Origin: Mucilaginibacter jinjuensis
GTDB taxonomy: Bacteria > Bacteroidota > Bacteroidia > Sphingobacteriales > Sphingobacteriaceae
DNA length: 64,000 nt
NCBI RefSeq assembly: GCF_028596025.1
Contig: NZ_CP117167.1
Location: forward strand, 2,852,001-2,916,000
Direction of reading: 5' to 3'
In this document: positions 29,253 through 37,067 of the stretch, piece by piece
How the letters are laid out: the number at the start of each line of letters is the position of its first letter
Numbering within the stretch: the stretch's first letter is position 1
The notes under the pieces: generated by a model
Seen by the model: only the letters and a program-made list of their open reading frames with translations
Told to the model about the DNA's origin: nothing
Database searches by the model: none
Translations under genes and position numbers: made by a program

Positions 29253-30932
29253 ATGAAAAAAATATTTCTGGCCACGTTGTTCTTAATCTTAGCCAGCCAG
29301 CTCACTTATGCCCAAATCAATTCGTTTTCGCAGGATAATAAAAATGCGAAACTGTACGAGAAAACCGAGTTCAGCATTAAACTAACCGGGCAGTGGGATA
29401 ACCCGTATTTGCAGGAAGATGTAGCACTCGATATGCTGATCACTTCTCCCGCAGGGAAAAAACTGATTTTGCCTTGTTATTATGAATCGGGCAAAAGTGG
29501 TGCCGAATCTACCTGGAAGGCCCGTTTTGCACCACAGGAAACAGGAACTTACCACTATACTTTTAAGTTTAGTAAGTCCGGTAATGCGGTAAGCACTTCA
29601 AAAGAAGGACAATTTGCAGTAGCTAAGTCCGCAAAAAACGGATTTATTCATCCTAAAAATAACTGGGCTTTTCAGTTTGATAATGGTATACCTTTTCGCG
29701 GAATAGGAGAGAACATTGCCTGGGAATCTCGCTCGAGTGATGACTCTAAATTCTTCAAAGGTCTGCACGAAAACCCTAAGTATAATTACGAATACATGCT
29801 GCCATCGCTGGCTAAACACGGCGGTAACTTTTACCGCACCTGGATTAGTGCATGGAATTTACCGATAGACTGGCACAAAGGTTTTAACAGTAACCGTTAT
29901 ACACCGTCAGACAAATATTTTAACCCAAGCGCTATCGCAAAAATGGACAGGCTGGTTACGCTGTCAGATTCGTTGGGTGTGTACATCATGCTCACACTTG
30001 GCCAGGGCGATTACAATACCCGCGATGGTGGCTTCTCGCCCAATGCTGCCGATTTTTTTGTGAACCCAAAATCGATGCAGCGTTACAAAAATCGCCTGCG
30101 TTATATCATCGCCCGTTGGGGATACAGTACCAGCATTGGTGCGTGGGAGCTGTTTAATGAGGTTGATAACGTACAGTTCGGCAATAAAGCTAAACCCATC
30201 AGCGCAGATTCTATTGTTGTTTGGCACGATGTGATGAGCGCGTATATTAAGGAGACAGATCCTTATCAGCATTTGGTAACCACCAGTATTTCTCACCGAG
30301 ATTTAAAGGGTTTGAACTCGTTGAAATGCATCGACTTTAATCAGAAACATATTTATAAAAACACCGCTAGCATCCCCGAAGCTATTGTGAAGTATGAAGA
30401 CGACTTTAAGAAACCGTATGTAATAGGCGAGTACAGTTATGAGTGGGACTGGTCTAAAAACTTTGACGATTTCCCGCTGGAGATGGACAGCGATTTTAAA
30501 CGTGGCTTATGGTATGGGCTGTTTTCGCCTACACCGATACTGCCTATGTCGTGGTGGTGGGAGTATTTTGATAACCGCGGAACAGATGCTTATTTCAATC
30601 GTGTAAAAACTATTTCAGATCAGATGCTTGCCAACGGTAATAACCTTGAACAGGTAAAAACTACAGCTTCGGTAGCGGATGTGAAGACATTGGGTGTGAA
30701 GGCAGGAAGAAAGACTTTTGTTTATGCTTTTAATCCTACAGATGCTAAACAAGCCCTGCGTGTGCAATTTGATTCAAAAGGCAGCAAACTTACAGTTAGA
30801 GTTTACGATTGCGAATCGGGGCAGTACAAAAAAGCAACACTGACAAAGAAGGGCGAACAGGTAGAATTATCAGTTTCCGAAATTGCTGCAAAATCTGACA
30901 TGGTATTTATTGTAACTGAAGGAGGTAAATAA
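29253..30932 (+). CDS. DUF5060 plus clan GH-A glycosidase-like protein
   Basis: The 559-residue secreted protein has a signal peptide (1-20, TYAQ) and a DUF5060 beta-sandwich (about 30-125; GQWDNPYLQEDVALDM and TGTYHYTFKFS). A TIM barrel follows (about 130-460), and a C-terminal beta domain closes the protein. Candidate catalytic residues are Glu303 in ELFNEVD and Glu393 in IGEYSYEWD, placed at strands 4 and 7 as in GH5-type enzymes. The activity is not known. The stop overlaps the ThuA start (TAATG). It is probably a periplasmic exo-acting glycosidase in this operon. Confidence 0.78.
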   Translation: MKKIFLATLFLILASQLTYAQINSFSQDNKNAKLYEKTEFSIKLTGQWDNPYLQEDVALDMLITSPAGKKLILPCYYESGKSGAESTWKARFAPQETGTYHYTFKFSKSGNAVSTSKEGQFAVAKSAKNGFIHPKNNWAFQFDNGIPFRGIGENIAWESRSSDDSKFFKGLHENPKYNYEYMLPSLAKHGGNFYRTWISAWNLPIDWHKGFNSNRYTPSDKYFNPSAIAKMDRLVTLSDSLGVYIMLTLGQGDYNTRDGGFSPNAADFFVNPKSMQRYKNRLRYIIARWGYSTSIGAWELFNEVDNVQFGNKAKPISADSIVVWHDVMSAYIKETDPYQHLVTTSISHRDLKGLNSLKCIDFNQKHIYKNTASIPEAIVKYEDDFKKPYVIGEYSYEWDWSKNFDDFPLEMDSDFKRGLWYGLFSPTPILPMSWWWEYFDNRGTDAYFNRVKTISDQMLANGNNLEQVKTTASVADVKTLGVKAGRKTFVYAFNPTDAKQALRVQFDSKGSKLTVRVYDCESGQYKKATLTKKGEQVELSVSEIAAKSDMVFIVTEGGK

Positions 30933-31699
30933 TGAATAAGCTGATAACGGGCATTGCAATCATGTGTTTACTAAATACTATTGCCCAAGCCCAATCTTTA
31001 CAAAAACGGATTTTGGTTTTTGGCAAAACAACCCGTTATCATCACGAATCTATCCCAGCGGGTATGGCAGCAATTCAAAAATTGGGAAAGCTCAATGGCT
31101 TTGCGGTAGATACTACAACCAATGCGACTTACTTTACGGAAGACAGCCTGAAAAAATATGCAGCCGTGGTGTTTTTAAGTACAAGTGGTAATTTACTGGA
31201 TACGGTGCAGAAAACAGATTTCAGACGATATATTGAAGCTGGTGGCGGTTACATGGGTATCCATTCTGCATCCGCATCAGAGAAGGAGTGGGTTTGGTAT
31301 GGGCAATTGGTTGGCGCAGTTTTCAGCGATCATCCGGAGCCGCAATCAGGAGTAGTGGTAGTTGCTGACGCTAAAGATCCTTCAACCAAAAACTTACCGG
31401 CAAGGTGGCCGTGGAAAAATGAGTGGTACAATTTTAAAGAAGTGCCGCACGATGTGCATGTATTATTAATGGCCGATGAAACTACCTACAAGGGTGGTAA
31501 GAACGGTGTGTATCATCCATTGGCTTGGTATCACCAATTTGATGGTGGCCGGGCTTTTTATACCGCGCTTGGCCATTTTGATGAGGCTTACTCAAATCCT
31601 TTATATCTCGGGCATATTCTGGCAGGGATACAATATGCCATGGGAAATCATGTGAGTTTAAATTATAACAAGGTTAAAACGTCGAGGTATCATGAATAA
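30932..31699 (+). CDS. ThuA-domain protein, exported
   Basis: The 255-residue protein has a signal peptide (1-20, AQAQ) and a ThuA domain: RILVFGKTTRYHHESIPAG, VVFLSTSG, GGYMGIHSASASE, then EWYNF and the C-terminal PLAWYHQFDGGRAFYTALGH. ThuA has a glutamine amidotransferase-like fold and was first linked to trehalose utilisation. In several bacteria it accompanies sugar oxidation to 3-keto forms. The gene overlaps the upstream glycosidase by 1 nt and the downstream GMC gene by 8 nt. The tight coupling to an oxidoreductase suggests a role in handling oxidised sugars (inference). A second exported paralogue is at 34148. Confidence 0.88.
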   Translation: MNKLITGIAIMCLLNTIAQAQSLQKRILVFGKTTRYHHESIPAGMAAIQKLGKLNGFAVDTTTNATYFTEDSLKKYAAVVFLSTSGNLLDTVQKTDFRRYIEAGGGYMGIHSASASEKEWVWYGQLVGAVFSDHPEPQSGVVVVADAKDPSTKNLPARWPWKNEWYNFKEVPHDVHVLLMADETTYKGGKNGVYHPLAWYHQFDGGRAFYTALGHFDEAYSNPLYLGHILAGIQYAMGNHVSLNYNKVKTSRYHE

Positions 31700-33368
31700 C
31701 TATCATTACGATGCCATTGTGATTGGCTCGGGTATTTCGGGTGGATGGGCAGCTAAGGAGCTGACGGAGAAAGGTCTAAAAGTGCTTCTGCTTGATCGCG
31801 GCCGAAACATTGAACATATTAAGGATTATACCAACGCCAACAAAGCACCCTGGGAACTACCGCATCGCGATGCACCTACACAACAAGCTATGGGGGATAG
31901 GCCAGTAGTTTATAAAAGCGGCGCATTAAATGAATCGAACCCCGATTATTGGGCGAATGAAAAGGAAAACCCATATACCCAGATCAAGCCTTATACCTGG
32001 CGAAGGGGCTACCAAATTGGCGGCCGCTCCTTAACCTGGGGCAGGCAGAGTTACCGCTGGAGCGATTTTGATTTTGAAGCCAATTTAAAAGATGGCGTTG
32101 GGGTTGACTGGCCTGTGCGTTATAAAGATATTGCACCCTGGTACGATTATGTAGAACGCTTTGCCGGTATCAGCGGATCACATGAAAACCTCCCTCAACT
32201 GCCCGACGGCCAGTTTTTACCGCCAATGGAGATGAATGTTTTGGAGAAAGATGTGGCGGCACGCATAGCTAAATTATACCCCAATGAACGCAGAATGATC
32301 ATTGGCCGTACCGCTAATCTCACCGTTCCTTTGCATGGACGAACCAATTGCCAGTACCGTAATCGCTGTGCTTTGGGCTGCCCGTTTGGTGGGTATTTCA
32401 GCACACAGGCAGCCACATTGCCAGCCGCTATGGCAACCGGGAATTTGACGGTGAGGCCATGGTCTATCGTTACGCAGATATTGTATGACAAGGATACTAA
32501 GAAAGCTAAAGGGGTAGAGGTGCTGGATGCAGAAACCAAACTTACTTATCAATACACCGCCAAAATAGTTTTCCTGAATGCCTCGACATTTAACAGCGCC
32601 TGGATCCTGATGCATTCGGCAACTGATATATGGCCGGGTGGATTGGGCAGCAGCAGTAATGAGTTAGGGCATAATATTATGGATCACCATGTAGGCGGAG
32701 GTGCTGCGGGCATTGCAGAGGGTTATGGCGATAAATATTATTACGGGCGGCGTGCTAATGGCATTTATATCCCACGGTATAGAAATTTGTTTAACGAGAA
32801 AAGGGATTATGTACGGGGTTTCGGTTACCAGGGTGGGGCGGGCCGTGAAACCTGGAGCCGGGAAATCCCGGAGATACAGGTTGGCGGAGATTTTAAGGAT
32901 GCACTGGCCGAGCCTGGGCAATGGTCTATGTCTATCGTAAGCTTTGGTGAGGTATTACCTTACCACGAAAACAAGTTGACCATAGATAAAAGCATTAAAG
33001 ACAAATGGGGCCTCGATACACTTGCTATTGACATGGAGTTGAAGGACAACGAGCGCAAAATGGAGATCGACATGGAAGCTGATGCTATTGAAATGTTAGA
33101 GAAAGCCGGTTTACAAAACGTAAAAGGTTTTGAACGTCACAAAAACATAGGTGCCACACACGAAATGGGTTCAGCACGGATGGGGTACGATGCTAAAACA
33201 TCCGTATTAAACAAATGGAACCAGGTTTGGGATGCACCCAATGTATTTGTAACCGATGGTTCATTTATGGCCTCATCATCATGTGTAAACCCATCATTAA
33301 CCTACATGGCGTTTACAGCACGTGCTGCTAATTATGCTGTTGAACAGTTGAAAATGGGGGCTTTATAA
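31692..33368 (+). CDS. GMC-family FAD dehydrogenase with predicted Fe-S motif
   Basis: The 558-residue protein begins with the FAD-binding GSGISGG motif (residues 12-18) and ends with the GMC catalytic pair: His490 in ATHEMGSARMG and Asn533 in SCVNPSLT. A cysteine group, Cys220-x5-Cys226-x3-Cys230 in the region before PFGGYF, parallels the motif that binds a 3Fe-4S cluster in FAD glucose dehydrogenases. Electrons should therefore leave to a cytochrome rather than oxygen. There is no signal peptide; related enzymes are exported with a Tat-bearing small subunit, which is not seen nearby. It starts inside the ThuA gene. Glycoside 3-dehydrogenase activity is suggested but unproven. Confidence 0.87.
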   Translation: MNNYHYDAIVIGSGISGGWAAKELTEKGLKVLLLDRGRNIEHIKDYTNANKAPWELPHRDAPTQQAMGDRPVVYKSGALNESNPDYWANEKENPYTQIKPYTWRRGYQIGGRSLTWGRQSYRWSDFDFEANLKDGVGVDWPVRYKDIAPWYDYVERFAGISGSHENLPQLPDGQFLPPMEMNVLEKDVAARIAKLYPNERRMIIGRTANLTVPLHGRTNCQYRNRCALGCPFGGYFSTQAATLPAAMATGNLTVRPWSIVTQILYDKDTKKAKGVEVLDAETKLTYQYTAKIVFLNASTFNSAWILMHSATDIWPGGLGSSSNELGHNIMDHHVGGGAAGIAEGYGDKYYYGRRANGIYIPRYRNLFNEKRDYVRGFGYQGGAGRETWSREIPEIQVGGDFKDALAEPGQWSMSIVSFGEVLPYHENKLTIDKSIKDKWGLDTLAIDMELKDNERKMEIDMEADAIEMLEKAGLQNVKGFERHKNIGATHEMGSARMGYDAKTSVLNKWNQVWDAPNVFVTDGSFMASSSCVNPSLTYMAFTARAANYAVEQLKMGAL

Positions 33369-33509
33369 GTTTATATAATACTTATAATCCCTTTAGTAAA
33401 AGCGGATATAATTGGGTTGGTCAGCCTGTTATTATCAATAAATAAGCCCCATTCATTTCTTTTAGCAATTACTCTCCAACGATGCCAATTTTCGAGCCGT
33501 TGGGGTTGG

Positions 33510-33704
33510 TTTATAACCATTAATGGTAATAGCTCAACCCATTTTCTGCATGTACTATCCGGGGAGTTGCGATACCGGTTATTTCGTCAGCTATCCGCCG
33601 ACTCCAAGTTTAGATATTTGCTGTTGCATAATAATTACCGTGATTTTCTAAATACTAATGATAAATATTCTTTTATCAGGATATCATTAGGATATAAAAT
33701 TTGA
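33510..33704 (+). pseudogene. C-terminal remnant of an outer-membrane barrel protein (tentative)
   Basis: The last 65 or so codons of an open frame ending at 33704 read like the final strands of an outer-membrane barrel: LSGELRYRLFRQLSADSKF, then a YRDFLNTNDKYSF turn, then IRISLGYKI at the terminus. Upstream the frame has no signal peptide and loses sense. It looks like the tail of a deleted gene just after the GMC gene. Confidence is limited because the fragment is short. Confidence 0.35.
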
Positions 33705-33863
33705 TTGTATAAGTACTTTAGTGTAAACAGAATAATTGTGGTTAATCAACTTGTTGTTTTCAGTCCATAAGAATTTCTGTTTGATAGTAGGTGGTGGAAG
33801 ATTTGCAATCAAAAAAAAGACTTCGAAAAAAAGTAGGTTAGCTCTTTTCGGGAGGGTTAAAAC
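33705..33863. other. Spacer with no recognised gene
   Basis: AT-rich sequence between the barrel remnant and the terminator. One half-site-like TAGTGTAA is at 33719-33726, but the partner arm and -7 box of the locus 1 regulon are missing. Nothing else was seen. Confidence 0.4.
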
Positions 33864-33899
33864 AAAAAAGACTCGCTGGTAATCAGCGAGTCTTTTTTT
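33864..33899. terminator. Strong bidirectional intrinsic terminator
   Basis: A perfect 9-bp stem, GACTCGCTG (33870-33878) with CAGCGAGTC (33884-33892), has a 5-nt loop. It is flanked by an A-run on the left and a T-run on the right, so it can act on both strands. On the minus strand it lies just after the tRNA-like fragment, the position normal for a tRNA gene terminator. Confidence 0.88.
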
Positions 33900-33908
33900 G
33901 TTCAAGTA

Positions 33909-33928
33909 CTCAGATCGGGAATCGAACC
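33909..33928 (-). other. tRNA 3'-end-like fragment, possible attachment-site scar
   Basis: On the minus strand this 20-nt segment contains GGTTCGATTCCC, the conserved T-arm core of a tRNA, followed by an acceptor-like tail and then the terminator at 33864-33899. No D-arm, anticodon arm or intact T-stem partner lies upstream, so it is not a functional tRNA. Such a fragment is what site-specific integration at a tRNA 3' end leaves behind. A perfect 7-bp inverted repeat (33951-33966, CAGTTAT, TT, ATAACTG) lies 22 nt away. No integrase gene is present in the window. Confidence 0.45.
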
Positions 33929-34147
33929 ATCTGTGTAGCGTGTTGTTTATCAGTTATTTATAACTGTATTTGTAAAGCACTCACCGAATCACTCACTGAC
34001 TCGTAAATATTACTAACCGTTATTTAAAGATAAGAAAATTTGATCTTACATGTAAATAAAGTGGAAAAAAACCGGAAAGCACGACTTTGTGAATTGAGGT
34101 GCTGGAGGGATTAGAGGAAGTGATGTTGTTTGCTAAATCACAAAGGG
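33929..34147. other. Spacer between tRNA-like fragment and ThuA gene
   Basis: Non-coding by appearance. It holds the 33951-33966 inverted repeat and a cluster of short CACTCA/ACTCG-type repeats near 33980-34005. Downstream end of the leftward ThuA gene. Confidence 0.35.
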
Positions 34148-34912
34148 TTATTTTTTTCCTGTCGCGGCCCATAAAATACCAGCATACAAATGGTCTAAAA
34201 AAGCAGGTTCGCTAAAATTGGTTGGTAAGTGGCCCAAGGCTGTATAAAATGCCCGACCGCCATCATACTCATGGTACCATGAAAGCGGATGTAACTTTCC
34301 CATACCTTCGCCTTTACCTCGCGGGCCCCAATCTGCCTTAGGGTTATAAGTAGACTCATCTACTCCTAAAATATAATTAAGGCCAGAGATTTTCTCAGGG
34401 CCGAATTCATACCATTCTTCGGTCCATAATTTACCATTTGCAAATCCTTGCAAGCCAGGGAAAGTGCTATCCAGAACCTTCATTTTGGCAGTTTGCACCG
34501 TAGGGTGAATATGAAACATTCTACCTACAAGTTTGGTATACCATTCCCAATCATACTCTGTATCAGAGGCGCTATGTATCCCGACGAAGCCCTTGCCTGA
34601 TTCAATAAAGCGCTCCATCACTTTTTGCTGAGTGGCGTCAAAAATGTCGCCTGTGGTATTTAAAAATATTACGGCCTGAAATTGCTCCAGGTATTTATCA
34701 GTAAATCCATTAGGGTCCTCCCATAAAACGACATCGAAAAAATTGTGAACACCTAATTGTTGAATGGCTAATACGCCGGCATGGAGGGATTCGTGATGCC
34801 ATCCCCTGGTGGTAGTAACCAGTAAAACTTTAAATTGCTTTTGTGCCATTGAGCTATGTGTAAATGCAAATTGCATTATAAAAAGCACGAAGAAAAATTT
34901 GAAACGATTCAT
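34148..34912 (-). CDS. ThuA-domain protein, exported, second copy
   Basis: The 254-residue protein has a signal peptide (1-23, SMAQ) and a complete ThuA domain: VLLVTTTRGWHHESLHAG, VIFLNTTGD, GFVGIHSASDTE, EEWYEF and HPLSWYHEYDGGRAFYTALGH. It is clearly homologous to the copy at 30932 but diverged, and is longer between the EEWYEF and HPLSWYH motifs. It is transcribed leftward as a single gene. To its right lie decayed genes, so it may be the only intact survivor of an older cluster. It probably handles a periplasmic sugar derivative; the reaction is unknown. Confidence 0.87.
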   Translation of the reverse strand: MNRFKFFFVLFIMQFAFTHSSMAQKQFKVLLVTTTRGWHHESLHAGVLAIQQLGVHNFFDVVLWEDPNGFTDKYLEQFQAVIFLNTTGDIFDATQQKVMERFIESGKGFVGIHSASDTEYDWEWYTKLVGRMFHIHPTVQTAKMKVLDSTFPGLQGFANGKLWTEEWYEFGPEKISGLNYILGVDESTYNPKADWGPRGKGEGMGKLHPLSWYHEYDGGRAFYTALGHLPTNFSEPAFLDHLYAGILWAATGKK

Positions 34913-34961
34913 AAGGTTAATTAATGATTAGTTAGTTCGGAAAACGAAGTTAGGAAATTAT

Positions 34962-35168
34962 TTATGGACGTTGCCTGCCGTATTTTTCTAAAACAACATC
35001 AGATAGTGCACAGGTGTCTATTTTATCAGGTTGATGGAACAGAAGCCAATGCCAACATAAAAGGGACGATCAATATGCAGATGAATCGGTTCTCTATACT
35101 GGTGCATTGGTTTCCCATTTATGCTTACAAATACGGCAAATTCGTCGCCATGTTTTTCTATGCTTATG
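34962..35168 (-). pseudogene. Decayed C-terminus of a TolB-like beta-propeller protein
   Basis: On the minus strand one frame reads EKHGDEFAVFVSINGKPMH, then DRPFYVGIGFCS, up to a stop at 35018-35020. Shifting frame there continues the family-typical tail DKIDTCALSDVVLE to a stop at 34962-34964. The FYVGIGFCS block is characteristic of TolB-like propeller proteins with a laminin-G-like tail. The N-terminal body is missing, and the fragment abuts the YHS remnant directly. Confidence 0.6.
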
Positions 35169-35493
35169 CGTTAGCGTTTACTTTTTCACCGGTTGCGCCC
35201 ATAGTATAAGCACACCAGCCGTCATATTGTGGGGAGTATTTTCAGGATTGGATTTAAACAGGTCCGTGTCCTGTGCAGTAGCAAAATAATAGGTTACACC
35301 TTCTAAAGTAATTGCTATAGTTTATTGCCCTTTTTAGCTTTATTAAAGGTGAAATATGCAACAGGATCATAACCTTTGATCGCTAAGTCGTTATTGACAA
35401 GATTATATTTTTTGTGAATTTCTGTAGCAGTTTGCGCCCCTGTTGTACTGATGGAGAGTAATACTACCAGCATAATACGATTGTTTTATTCAT
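35166..35493 (-). pseudogene. Decayed YHS-domain protein gene
   Basis: From ATG 35493 (minus) the reading is MNKTIV; a frameshift then leads into MLVVLLSISTTGAQ and KYNLVNNDLAIKGYDPVAYF, the hallmark of exported YHS-domain proteins, until a stop. A second frame gives EGVTYYFATAQDTDLF, and a third gives YSPQYDGWCAYTMGATGEKV, the conserved C-terminal part. At least three frameshifts separate pieces that are in the right order, so it is a clear pseudogene. YHS proteins are small periplasmic, probably metal-binding proteins. Its 3' end is replaced by the TolB-like fragment. Confidence 0.8.
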
Positions 35494-35710
35494 TTAAATG
35501 CCTGGTGTTTACAACATCACAAACATCATGCTGTACAGCTGCAAAAACGTTAACACATGTTAAAATCGAAGATTATCTGAAATTTTTTAAGATGGGAGTT
35601 TCGGAACTATTAATCATCCTGTTCCGGAAACAGCATACAACAGGTTTCGGACGTATCACGAATCGTTCACCTAAATACATACGATTAAATGGATCTGTTG
35701 GAGAGAATTG
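35494..35710. other. Spacer with no recognised gene
   Basis: An open frame crosses this region (35451-35735, plus) but it runs antisense over the YHS pseudogene and resembles no family I know. A short perfect inverted repeat, TTAACA-CA-TGTTAA, lies at 35550-35563. Nothing else is supported. Confidence 0.35.
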
Positions 35711-35753
35711 TAATAAAAAGCCCCTAAATTATTGATTTAAGGGCTTTTTATTG
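35711..35753. terminator. Bidirectional intrinsic terminator
   Basis: The 12-bp stem core AATAAAAAGCCC and GGGCTTTTTATT encloses a further near-complementary CTAAAT/ATTTAA segment and a small loop. A-rich left and T-rich right arms allow termination in both directions. It lies downstream of the leftward AraC gene, 158 nt after its stop. Confidence 0.75.
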
Positions 35754-35910
35754 CAATTTGCCTGTGCTTTTAAATCTTATCGGTTTTAAAATCGCTTTGA
35801 AAAGACGCGAATAGAAAAATTCTTAAAAATAACAGATGTGGAGATAGAATGCAGACAATATGAGATTTTTTATTTATTGGGTTATTTTGATGTCGTAAAC
35901 CAGTAATCTA

Positions 35911-36813
35911 TTAGCTATTTTTGCTGCGCCTGCGATATTCACTCGGTGAGATGCCCATCAAACGGCTGAACATCCTCGAGAAATAATATTGATCTTCAAC
36001 GCCTACGTTAAGGGCCAGTTCTTTAATTGTATGTTTGGTAAAGGACAGATACTGACAAGCTGTTTGAATTTTTAAGTGATTAAAGTATTCAATGGGGGAG
36101 TGACCTGTTTGTTTTTTAAAAAGCGTACTGAAGTGTGTAACGGAAAGTTTAGCCGATGCCGCCATTTCGTGAAGTGTAATTGTTTTCTGTATATTATTCT
36201 GCATTTGTTTAATCGCATCATCTACTATGCCTGTCGAACCATCTTTTTTTTCACGGTTAAACTTATCCTCATATATAACAGACGACAGGAAATGATAAAA
36301 GATCATGTTGACATATCTGAGCGTGTCGTCGCTGTAACCTTGTTCAAGGTTATAGTATATATCGTCAAATAGCTTAATACGGTCTTCACTGTAAGCGAGC
36401 TGAGGCTTATAGTTTTCCGAATTTTTAATAATCAACTCTGCTATAGTTTTAGCATTTTCTCCTTTAAAGTGTGCCCAATAGATTGACCAGGGGGCCTTCT
36501 CATCTGCTCCATAGCGATGAGATGTATTAGCAGGAATGGTAACGAATTGTGATGGCGAAACTATGATACGTTTTTTGTTAATTTCTACCCAACCAAACCC
36601 CTCACTGCAGTAAATGATGATATGTTGGCTTATTCCATTGGGGCGCTCAGCATAATGGAACATCGCTTTAGGATAATAGCCAATATCAGTAATATAAATA
36701 TGCTTTGTTATCGGATCTTTAACCAGAAAATCCATAATGATTTTTTTGGGAAGGACGATCAGGCGTTGTCCTTTAAAGCCCTCCCGTTTTCTTACTGCCT
36801 TATCTCGCAACAT
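35911..36813 (-). CDS. AraC-family regulator of locus 2
   Basis: The 300-residue cytosolic protein has an N-terminal AraC_binding cupin (about 15-160; QFVTIPANTSHRYGADE, with histidines suited to ligand binding). The C-terminal AraC double HTH (about 195-297) shows TLHEMAASAKLSVTHFSTLFKKQTG, HTIKELALNVGVEDQYYFSRMF and ISPSEYRR. The in-frame TTG nine bases upstream of ATG 36813 is less likely. It is divergent from the locus 2 susC, the usual position for a local activator. No hybrid sensor accompanies this locus. Two AGTGTA elements (36833 and 36859) lie in the shared promoter region. Confidence 0.9.
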   Translation of the reverse strand: MLRDKAVRKREGFKGQRLIVLPKKIIMDFLVKDPITKHIYITDIGYYPKAMFHYAERPNGISQHIIIYCSEGFGWVEINKKRIIVSPSQFVTIPANTSHRYGADEKAPWSIYWAHFKGENAKTIAELIIKNSENYKPQLAYSEDRIKLFDDIYYNLEQGYSDDTLRYVNMIFYHFLSSVIYEDKFNREKKDGSTGIVDDAIKQMQNNIQKTITLHEMAASAKLSVTHFSTLFKKQTGHSPIEYFNHLKIQTACQYLSFTKHTIKELALNVGVEDQYYFSRMFSRLMGISPSEYRRRSKNS

Positions 36814-36832
36814 AAAATCCAAATTTTATAGA

Positions 36833-36917
36833 AGTGTAAAAAAGTCCATCATTATCATAGTGTAGCACATTTTAATTTTACCTGATATAAACGATGTTTG
36901 TGTTATAAACCAAATAT
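36833..36917 (+). promoter_or_regulatory. Locus 2 divergent control region
   Basis: Between araC and susC are two direct AGTGTA elements (36833-36838 and 36859-36864). A weak -7-like GATGTTTG (36893-36900) is followed by TTATAAACCAAAT. The last element resembles the segment after the -7 boxes of araC (1384) and the sensor gene (2393). The rest of the leader carries a hairpin, listed next. The promoter call is tentative. Confidence 0.35.
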
Positions 36918-36940
36918 AATTACAACTAAGCCAAAAAGAG

Positions 36941-36968
36941 CCTGCTTATTAAGAATAAAATTAGCAGG
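36941..36968 (+). other. Hairpin in the locus 2 susC leader
   Basis: CCTGCTTATT (36941-36950) pairs with AATTAGCAGG (36959-36968) with one mismatch and an 8-nt loop. It lies about 100 nt before the susC ATG, inside the likely transcript, in otherwise unstructured AT-rich sequence. No T-run follows, so it is not a simple terminator. A role in leader control is possible. Confidence 0.4.
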
Positions 36969-37067
36969 TTGTAAAATAATGAACTAATAGAGAAGAAGCT
37001 TCATTTTTTGGCTTTTGGGATAGTATTATCCATTGTTTCGTAAAACCAATTGATTAAACCTAAAAGA

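Noticed and set aside
33719..33726. TAGTGTAA as a fourth AraC-regulon site
   Set aside because: The inverted partner 11 nt upstream and the -7 box 21 nt downstream are absent, and no gene follows.
33901..33975. Functional tRNA gene on the minus strand
   Set aside because: Only the T-arm core and acceptor-like tail are present; no D-arm or anticodon arm, and the T-stem does not pair.
35451..35735. 94-codon plus-strand open frame
   Set aside because: It overlaps the YHS pseudogene antisense, matches no family, and ends in the terminator.
36858..36865. TAGTGTAG upstream of locus 2 susC as a regulon site
   Set aside because: Only one arm fits; the expected left arm at 36839-36846 is A-rich and does not match. 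Kept only as a half-site in the control region.
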